Assembly: GCA_003141435.1 (NCBI GenBank)
Contig: PLLW01000034.1
Span: 1,809-51,030, forward strand
Length of the DNA: 49,222 nt
DNA from: Ignavibacteriales bacterium
GTDB taxonomy: Bacteria > Bacteroidota > Ignavibacteria > Ignavibacteriales > Ignavibacteriaceae
Direction: 5' to 3'
Shown: piece by piece, positions 44,311 through 49,222 of the stretch
How positions within the stretch are numbered: the first letter of the stretch is position 1
How the letters are laid out: the number at the start of each line of letters is the position of its first letter
The notes under the pieces: model-generated
Told to the model about the DNA's origin: nothing
The model's database searches: none
The model's input: the letters and a program-made list of their open reading frames with translations, nothing else
Program-made: the position numbers and the translations under genes

Positions 44311-45285
44311 TTATTTTTTCGATAAGTAATAAGTAGAATCTGCCTGAAATATTATCTTACTATTATCCGGGATAAGGTGAGCATTATAAAGAAAGTTACC
44401 GGGTAAATAAATATCAGTATGGGTCATAGAATTGGAAATCAGATTATAAGTATGGATCGAAGTATTATCAGAGAGAAAGTAAGAGAAGCGAGTCCTATCT
44501 GGGGATAAATGTATACCGCCGCCGCCAGTAAGCTCTGATAATTGATTATTCTTAAGGTTCAATAAATAAATTCCTCCTGAACTTGAAAATAATACTGTAT
44601 CCGATGGTGATAATTCGTAATCAACATCTCCTGAAAATAAATTAGTGGAACTTCCGCCTTTAAGGTTATACAAAACAAATGAGGACGCTCCATTAAGGTA
44701 ATTCTCCTGGATGAAGAGGATTGAATTTCCATCTGAAGTAAAACGGGCACCAGAAACGAGTAACGAATTAGAAGTGTCTTTCAGAAGAATTGAATTTGAT
44801 CCATCTATATTGGTTAAAAAGAGACCACGATTACAGCTATAGATGACTTTATCTGCTGAAGGGGAAATATCCCAAGAATAAATCAAAAGATTGGGTAAAG
44901 TGACTTTAGTTAAACCTGAGCCATCGGTGTTAATAAAATAATTATCCAAATTATTTTGTTCCAAACAAATTTTATTACCAGCAGAGGAAAACCAAAGACC
45001 GATATAGGAGCCGGGGGTTAACTGATGTTTATTGGTACCATCGGGATTTGCAGAATAAATGGAATCATTACTATGGATAAAAATTTTATCGCCGGTTGGA
45101 GAAGTAATATAGTCATCGTCGTAAGAAAGAAGTTTCAGGTCAGAGCCATCAATATTAATGGAATAAATTCTGTTCACACTTCCTTCCTGATGCAGGGGCA
45201 TAGGGTCCCCCTCAGACTCCAGCAAGCCACAAGAATAAAGGAAAGATAACAGTACGGGAGCAACGAGGAATAATAACTTTTTCAT
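44311..45285 (-). CDS. Lipoprotein with TolB-like beta-propeller
   Basis: 324 aa from ATG 45285, where 'MKKLLFLVAPVLLSFLYSC' gives a signal with lipobox (Cys19); the frame extends 16 codons further, which would spoil the signal. Repeats of the WD40-like/TolB type: 'IYSINIDGSDLKLL', 'IYSANPDGTNKHQL', 'NYFINTDGSGLTKV', 'LFLTNIDGSNSILL', alternating with 'SPTGDKIFI' and 'SPSADKVIY'. About six blades. Binds protein or glycan at the envelope; no known partner nearby. Confidence 0.85.
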   Translation of the reverse strand: MKKLLFLVAPVLLSFLYSCGLLESEGDPMPLHQEGSVNRIYSINIDGSDLKLLSYDDDYITSPTGDKIFIHSNDSIYSANPDGTNKHQLTPGSYIGLWFSSAGNKICLEQNNLDNYFINTDGSGLTKVTLPNLLIYSWDISPSADKVIYSCNRGLFLTNIDGSNSILLKDTSNSLLVSGARFTSDGNSILFIQENYLNGASSFVLYNLKGGSSTNLFSGDVDYELSPSDTVLFSSSGGIYLLNLKNNQLSELTGGGGIHLSPDRTRFSYFLSDNTSIHTYNLISNSMTHTDIYLPGNFLYNAHLIPDNSKIIFQADSTYYLSKK

Positions 45286-45422
45286 TATTTGACTGATGAA
45301 TTTACTTTTGAAATGTAATTTTTTAATCTTCAATTGTCAAAGAGCGAGGCAATTACACAATTATCCTAGCTTTAGTTCCGGGGAAAAAGGGGGTAAATAG
45401 TACAAATATTATCTAAAAAGCG

Positions 45423-45448
45423 AAAATATAATACATGTATTATATTTT
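45423..45448. promoter_or_regulatory. Perfect 26-bp palindrome
   Basis: The left half AAAATATAATACA is followed directly by its exact complement. It begins the control region of the acidic-protein gene, with no spacer, so it looks like a dimer or tetramer binding site rather than a terminator. Confidence 0.7.
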
Positions 45449-45488
45449 TATAACATTATATGGTTTTCATACTGACAGACCCTTAAAT

Positions 45489-45571
45489 CAGTGAAAATTC
45501 ACTGTTTTCCCGGATATGAGGGATAATAGAGCTACTATATTTTGGAAGGAATGATAGAGCTATCATATTTT
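45489..45571. promoter_or_regulatory. Further operator-like repeats upstream of the acidic-protein gene
   Basis: CAGTGAA-AA-TTCACTG is a 7-bp inverted repeat (45489-45504). Two direct repeats follow, 45523-45543 and 45551-45571 (common core 'atagagctaytatatttt' with small differences), 28 bp apart; the second includes TGATAG-AG-CTATCA. With the palindrome at 45423 this gives four symmetric elements in 150 bp. Confidence 0.6.
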
Positions 45572-45660
45572 AGCGAGAATTTATGATAGTACTACTGATG
45601 ATTAATTGCAAAACTGTTTTTAGATTTGCAGGATTAAGAGACACAATTATGGAGTATATT

Positions 45661-46161
45661 ATGAAATCTACATCCAAGTCAGAAACTGCTCAAGCCAATA
45701 CCAACTCAGACAAGCAACAACCGAATTTAACTATCATGCAGAATATTAATATACTCGCAGAGTGTATTAAATCTGAACGGAATCGTCTTATGTTCGAATT
45801 ACTTATCAGGTTGGCAATTAGAATGCAGAAAGATGAGTGCAATGATGATGATCCGGAAGATGAAGACGATTTGGATAATGAAGAGGATTTGGAAGGTGAA
45901 GAGGATTCGGATAATGAAGAAGATCAGGAAGTTGATGATATTCCGGATTTTGAGGTAACCGATGAAGGTGACCTTGATTGGGATGAGGATCAGGATGAGA
46001 ATGGGCTTCCGTATTGGGTTCCGGATGAGGTTTGGAATCCAGAGGATGAATTGGATGCAGAGGAAGAGACAGAGCCAGTTGATACTAAAATAGTGCCGAT
46101 AGGCTGGGATGTTGATCAAGATAATTATGACGATCCAGTCGAAGGGGAAGGAGATTATTAA
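45661..46161 (+). CDS. Extremely acidic protein of unknown function
   Basis: 166 aa from ATG 45661, which has GGAG six bases upstream; ATGs at 45583 and 45649 are also in frame. The first 55 residues look helical ('LAECIKSERNRLMFELLIRL'); the next 60 are almost only Asp and Glu (for example 'DDDPEDEDDLDNEEDLEGEE'). Such chains mimic DNA or bind basic proteins. The leader 'tggagtat…ttatgaaatctac' is repeated before the next gene (46371), showing a paralogous start. No family recognised. Confidence 0.6.
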   Translation: MKSTSKSETAQANTNSDKQQPNLTIMQNINILAECIKSERNRLMFELLIRLAIRMQKDECNDDDPEDEDDLDNEEDLEGEEDSDNEEDQEVDDIPDFEVTDEGDLDWDEDQDENGLPYWVPDEVWNPEDELDAEEETEPVDTKIVPIGWDVDQDNYDDPVEGEGDY

Positions 46162-46215
46162 AATCCAGGGAAGATATCTGATTTAGAAAAGCCGAATGAC
46201 AGATTATAAAAGAGG

Positions 46216-46241
46216 AGCGGGACTTCGAAAGGAGTCCTGCT
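46216..46241 (+). terminator. Hairpin after the acidic-protein gene
   Basis: Stem AGCGGGACT/AGTCCTGCT with one G-U pair and loop tcgaaagg, followed by 'ttatc'. Weak U-tract. Confidence 0.6.
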
Positions 46242-46381
46242 TTATCAGAATTTGCAGGGTTAATCGATTGACATAAACAATTATTTAAAGGAAGAAGTAT
46301 AGACTGAATAAAATACGATTGCTGTTCTAATAGTTTTCAAAATTAACTGAAAATACAACAAACAAAATCATGGAGTATTTT

Positions 46382-47252
46382 ATGAAATCTACTTCCCCTG
46401 CCCTCCAGTTCCGCAGTAAATATCAAATTAATAAATGAAGGAATAGCCTTCATACTAGATGAATATTGTTATAAGCAGATGGCAAACATTCATCTGGCGC
46501 TTCAACGGCTCATGATCAATAAGGTAAACATAACGGCGCGCAGTTTTATACTTCTATTCCAGAGGAACTACTTAGATAATCCGGAAAGAAAGAGAATCAA
46601 TCCCCAGGAATTAGAAAAGCTATCCAATCTATATGAAACACTCCGGTTGTTTATAGAGACGACGGTACCCAAATCAAAAGGGAAGACAGATTTCAAGTTG
46701 AGGTGCAAGGTGCTGAGCGATCTGATCCCGATGCCGGCAGAAGAGATCGAAAAATTTCTGCACGGAGGGAGGCGGAAGTTTCATTTATTCGGGTGTTTGA
46801 ATGAGGTAATATTTGAGTATTTGAAATTATCGGATAATAAGAGGGAGATATTAAACCATCAATTTGGTTTTTCTGATAAATATGAGCGGATACAAAAGTC
46901 GAAGCTGGCGAAGAAGCAGAACATAACGAAGAGTTCAGTTACAAATGCGGCGGCGGTAATTAAGAGGAAAACAGATGATGCGATAAAGAGATTTAAGTTT
47001 CTTGAGCCATACTATTCGTATTGGGAAAAGTACAAATTAGACAGGGGGGTTACAGAGGTAATGGCGGAGATGTGCGAGCGGATAAGGAAAGAAGAGGGGG
47101 CGGACGGGATAACTCCCTATTTTGTAGCGAGGGTATTTGCGATGATATATAATTTCAGGCTGCACGGGGTTCCCAGCGGAGGGGAGGTAGTTTACTGGCT
47201 GGTGCCGAGGAAAGCGGGGGGGCAGGAATATTATGCAGACACCGGTGAGTGA
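46382..47252 (+). pseudogene. HTH (sigma-region-4-like) protein gene with a probable early frameshift
   Basis: The start ATG 46382 with GGAG at 46372 repeats the leader and 'MKSTS' start of the acidic-protein gene, but this frame stops after 18 codons. Removing one C from the C4 run at 46394-46400 joins it to an open frame reading 'LPSSSAVNIKLINEGIAFIL…' and on to the main 257-aa ORF (ATG 46479). The restored protein would be about 289 aa. Its middle ('KLAKKQNITKSSVTNAAAVIKRKTDDAIKRF', read as pieces) looks like a sigma-factor region 4 helix-turn-helix. The 46479 ATG alone has no good ribosome site. It could be a live gene from 46479, a pseudogene or a phase-variable gene. Confidence 0.55.
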
Positions 47253-47391
47253 AGCTGACAAGAAGAGTTTCGAGCGTTTATTTGAGAAGATGGGGAAAGA
47301 TTTAGAGACGATGGAGGGTTTGTGGAATTCGGAGGATTATATGCAGGTGTTGGATTGCATGCTGAAGAGGGGGAAGAAGAAGACGGGGTGA
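47233..47391 (+). CDS. Small charged protein overlapping the HTH gene
   Basis: 52 aa, too short for most tracks. Begins 'MQTPVSEADKKSFERLFEKM' and ends 'CMLKRGKKKTG'. Its ATG lies 20 bp inside the upstream gene, suggesting translational coupling. Helical, no recognised family. A hairpin follows at 47436. Confidence 0.5.
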   Translation: MQTPVSEADKKSFERLFEKMGKDLETMEGLWNSEDYMQVLDCMLKRGKKKTG

Positions 47392-47435
47392 TTTTTTTTG
47401 TGGGGTATTGGAAATGAATAGGATGAAGAATGAGA

Positions 47436-47463
47436 AAGCCGGACTGCGGGGGCGGTTCGGCTT
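47436..47463 (+). terminator. Hairpin after the HTH/small-protein pair
   Basis: AAGCCGGACTG against CGGTTCGGCTT (two G-U pairs), loop cggggg, then 'aatttaatt'. It marks the end of the transcription unit. Confidence 0.7.
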
Positions 47464-47491
47464 AATTTAATTAATTAGTTTATGCCAGATT

Positions 47492-47779
47492 TTAATTCTT
47501 AATTCCCCGCAACAAACTATTTAGCAGAGAAGTAATTTTTAGGTATTTAGAATCGTAATCAATATTAATTGCATCGCTACGAAATATATCACTAGTCAGA
47601 GAATCAAAATCTTTTTCCGATTCTAAAATTCCAAGAATAATATTTATTGTATCCGGTTTTGCAATTAATCTTAAATCCCGTCCCAATAATCTTGCACCGG
47701 CTAATTCATAATCACCCTCATCTTCAAACAGATGAGTTTGCTGATCAAATATTCTGTCGTGGTTCCCAGCTTCGAGGTA
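47492..47779 (-). pseudogene. C-terminal fragment of an AbiEii-type nucleotidyltransferase
   Basis: About 95 codons that line up with the end of the intact toxin at 15340-16212: 'YLEAGN' with 'YINAGN', 'AGARLLGRDL' with 'LGARLIGRDI', and the final 'LLNSLLRGIKN' with 'ISQLLRGLND'. The catalytic half is gone; at about 47780 the sequence switches to an IS200 transposase. No antitoxin gene is nearby. Confidence 0.8.
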
Positions 47780-47981
47780 AATGAACATGATTACTATCTG
47801 TTCCTATTTCTAAAAATTGTATCTGATATCGCTTTGCTATTTCTAGACATATATTTTTCAATGTTAAATCTACCGACAAATCGATAACTGATCTACGATA
47901 TTTTGCCGGGCATACAAAATGATATATCAATACTGAAACATTGTGTGATCTATGTATATACTTACTCTTTGACATAGACAA
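47779..47981 (-). mobile_element. tnpA: Truncated IS200-type Y1 transposase (TnpA)
   Basis: About 67 residues of IS200/IS605 TnpA: 'KYIHRSHNVSVLIYHFVCPAKYRRSVI' (read as consecutive pieces) and 'FLEIGTDSNHVHL' with the HUH pair H65/H67. The chain leaves the family just after HUH, so the catalytic Tyr is missing and the protein cannot be active. The broken end abuts the AbiEii fragment. Confidence 0.88.
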
Positions 47982-47995
47982 AGATAATGTTTTTT

Positions 47996-48022
47996 CGCCG
48001 CAAGCGGCGGGGAACTTACCCC
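47996..48022. repeat. IS200 left-end hairpins
   Basis: CGCCGC-AA-GCGGCG (47996-48009) followed by GGGG-N6-CCCC (48009-48022), placed just upstream of the transposase start. IS200/IS605 ends carry such subterminal hairpins that TnpA recognises. Confidence 0.65.
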
Positions 48023-48059
48023 GTAGCGATTAGATTCCCTAAAATCACGTAAACTTCAG

Positions 48060-48419
48060 ATGAACCTTTTCGACAATAACGATAAGAATGATATTACTGA
48101 ATTTGAAGAAGTTGACAAACTTCCTTACAAATTCTCTTTTATTTTTGAAGACGATACGGAAAGACGTTCAACATTAATGATAGAAGATTGGGAAACCGGA
48201 AGGCTTTACTGGAATTCATTAATTAGACACAAGGGAGATGAGCAAAAGGCAATTGAGGATGTTAAGTTGAAATATTTTAATGACTTTGCCAAAACAAAGG
48301 ATTATCATTTTATTCTTGGAACCATAAAGAAATACCACCTTGTTGCACCGAATCCATTTGTGATTATTGGTGATTTCAGACCAAAACACATCAAACAGGA
48401 GAGTCTTTTTAGTGAGTAG
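48060..48419 (+). CDS. Small protein of unknown function with clamp-binding-like tail
   Basis: 119 aa. Acidic start 'MNLFDNNDKNDITEFEE', a central 'FIFEDDTERRSTLMIEDWETG', and the end 'NPFVIIGDFRPKHIKQESLFSE'. The final 'QESLF' resembles the Q-x-x-L-F peptide that binds the DNA sliding clamp. I do not recognise a domain. It begins 38 bp after the IS200 end, so its promoter may lie in the IS. Confidence 0.6.
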   Translation: MNLFDNNDKNDITEFEEVDKLPYKFSFIFEDDTERRSTLMIEDWETGRLYWNSLIRHKGDEQKAIEDVKLKYFNDFAKTKDYHFILGTIKKYHLVAPNPFVIIGDFRPKHIKQESLFSE

Positions 48420-48447
48420 TACCCGACATTTTGGTAGACCTATGTCA

Positions 48448-48888
48448 TCATATTTGTAATTCTTTATTTAGGGCAAAATATTCAAAAGATTTCGAATGAT
48501 AGTCAGATAATTTATCATAAGAAATGAATTTAATTCTATTCTTTAATTCTTCAAAGGTGGAATAGGAAATTTTTTTCTCGTATTCTCTATATCTTTTTTC
48601 ATCAGCTACAATATTAAAGTTTGCATAGAAAGATTTAAGATCTAGCATTTTTACAAATGAATTTTGAAAATCAGTAGAATGTTCAACTTCGAAAAAGCTT
48701 TGAGGAAATTTTCTATTATCAAACCAGATTACATCAATTGTTTTCGCCCTATCAATAATTTCATCATAAGTAAATTTATAAATAGCATCTAATGTTGCAC
48801 AGTTACCAAGTGTATTTCCACGCCGTTTGAAAACTACTCCACCGAGTTTACCGGAAATTTGTCCAATTGAGCTAATGAATTTTGCCAT
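48448..48888 (-). pseudogene. Hybrid: phage-type N-terminus joined to nuclease-like C-terminus
   Basis: 146 aa from ATG 48888, with GGAG upstream; the frame runs on to 49005. Residues 1-25 ('MAKFISSIGQISGKLGGVVF') resemble the start of small proteins common in Bacteroidota prophages. From about 26 the sequence changes to 'LGNCATLDAIYKFTYDEIID', 'TIDVIWFD', 'FFEVEHSTDFQNSFVKMLDL' and 'FISYDKLSDYHSK', the C-terminal part of a restriction-associated family with D…ExE residues. The N-terminal domain of that family is missing. It is either a degraded fusion or a small derived protein. Confidence 0.6.
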
Positions 48889-49104
48889 GTTGATACTCCA
48901 TTGTTTTAGTTGATATCCGGTCTCCGACAAATGAAAGAAGGAGACCCCTCTACTATTTACTGTCGGTTTTGCTGTTTTTTGCCATTGGGGGGAGTTTTTT
49001 GTCATTTTTTAGGCTAATGGCAAAAAAGAGGGTTTGCAAGTGTTGACATTTGAGATATCGTTGAGGTATCTACGATGTCTCTTTGAGGTGTATGTGTTAG
49101 TTAT

Positions 49105-49129
49105 GAGTTAGTTATATCTGTACTAACTC
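49105..49129. promoter_or_regulatory. Inverted repeat in the gene-free right end
   Basis: GAGTTAGT-N9-ACTAACTC, perfect 8-bp arms. A TTGACA hexamer occurs at about 49042. It may be an operator of a promoter reading out of the window. Confidence 0.5.
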
Positions 49130-49148
49130 TTAACATCTATTTAAAAAG

Positions 49149-49207
49149 TTACTGTACTTTTCTTAGCATAAGAAACAATTTACTGTACTTTTCTTCACGT
49201 AAGAAAA
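49149..49207. repeat. Two direct repeats at the window end
   Basis: 'ttactgtacttttctt' occurs at about 49149 and 49181, each followed by four to five bases and then 'taagaaa', so each repeat contains the inverted pair TTCTT…AAGAA. Spacing about 32 bp. They could be iteron-like or operator sites. Confidence 0.6.
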
Positions 49208-49222
49208 GGTACTGTGTAAAAA

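Noticed and set aside
45799-46119. Ile/Phe-rich 106-codon frame on the - strand
   Set aside because: It is the complement of the GAT/GAA repeats of the acidic protein; low complexity, no start signal.
1-49222. CRISPR array near the Cas4-like DUF2779 gene or CBASS
   Set aside because: No regularly spaced direct repeats with unique spacers were seen; the only short repeats are operator-like or duplicated gene pieces.
1-49222. tRNA, rRNA or riboswitch
   Set aside because: No cloverleaf with a TTCGA-type T-loop plus acceptor stem, no rRNA words and no recognisable riboswitch core were found by eye.

Overview
Organism. The window looks like chromosomal DNA of a Bacteroidota/Chlorobiota-type bacterium, most likely an Ignavibacteria relative. 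The evidence is a secreted protein ending in a type IX secretion sorting domain with the typical 'NYPNPFNPSTKI' motif (27706-28566), a TonB receptor with a carboxypeptidase-regulatory N-terminal domain, an FHS sugar permease paired with a ROK kinase, many receiver/kinase proteins, and AT-rich DNA. The placement is inferred from protein style only; there is no rRNA or tRNA in the window.

Left arm, about 1-11.1 kb, is a very AT-rich accessory island with all genes on the + strand. It begins with an HNH endonuclease and a Fic AMPylase, followed by a complete, tightly packed type III CBASS operon: CD-NTase, HORMA protein (cap7), TRIP13-like AAA+ ATPase (cap6) and a two-TM NUDIX effector (cap16). 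Next comes a second compact cluster (5721-11059) that I cannot match to a named system: a PEP-synthase-type dikinase split over two overlapping genes (swivelling-histidine half and ATP-binding half), an NPPY methyltransferase, a large protein with a C-terminal APH-like kinase domain, and a HIT-family nucleotide hydrolase/transferase. It is the best candidate here for an undescribed system.

Middle-left, 11.1-17.7 kb, is a patchwork. A stand-alone response regulator (17293-17697) has two broken copies (11700-11920 and 15065-15285) with the same 184-bp internal deletion. These copies bracket a TonB receptor plus a Pyr_excise-family protein, and then an AbiEi/AbiEii-type toxin-antitoxin pair with a dense set of TGTTCA/TGAACA operator-like sites.

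Middle, 18-45 kb, is mostly ordinary chromosome: stress-type small proteins (PRC-barrel, encapsulated-ferritin-like), an ABC-2 exporter, two histidine kinases, an RsbU-type phosphatase, a DUF2779 nuclease, a CPA2 antiporter, asparagine synthetase A, an operon of three membrane-anchored pilin-like proteins whose last member carries a beta-helix, a sugar permease plus ROK kinase, an OYE reductase with its ArsR regulator, and envelope proteins. One beta-barrel gene (32592-33225) is broken.

Right arm, 45.3-49.2 kb, is again accessory and decayed. A palindrome-rich control region precedes an extremely acidic protein gene and an HTH-like gene that appears frameshifted at a C4 run. After these come an IS200 transposase fragment fused to an AbiEii C-terminal fragment, a small protein of unknown function, a nuclease-family C-terminus fused to a phage-type N-terminus, and terminal direct repeats.
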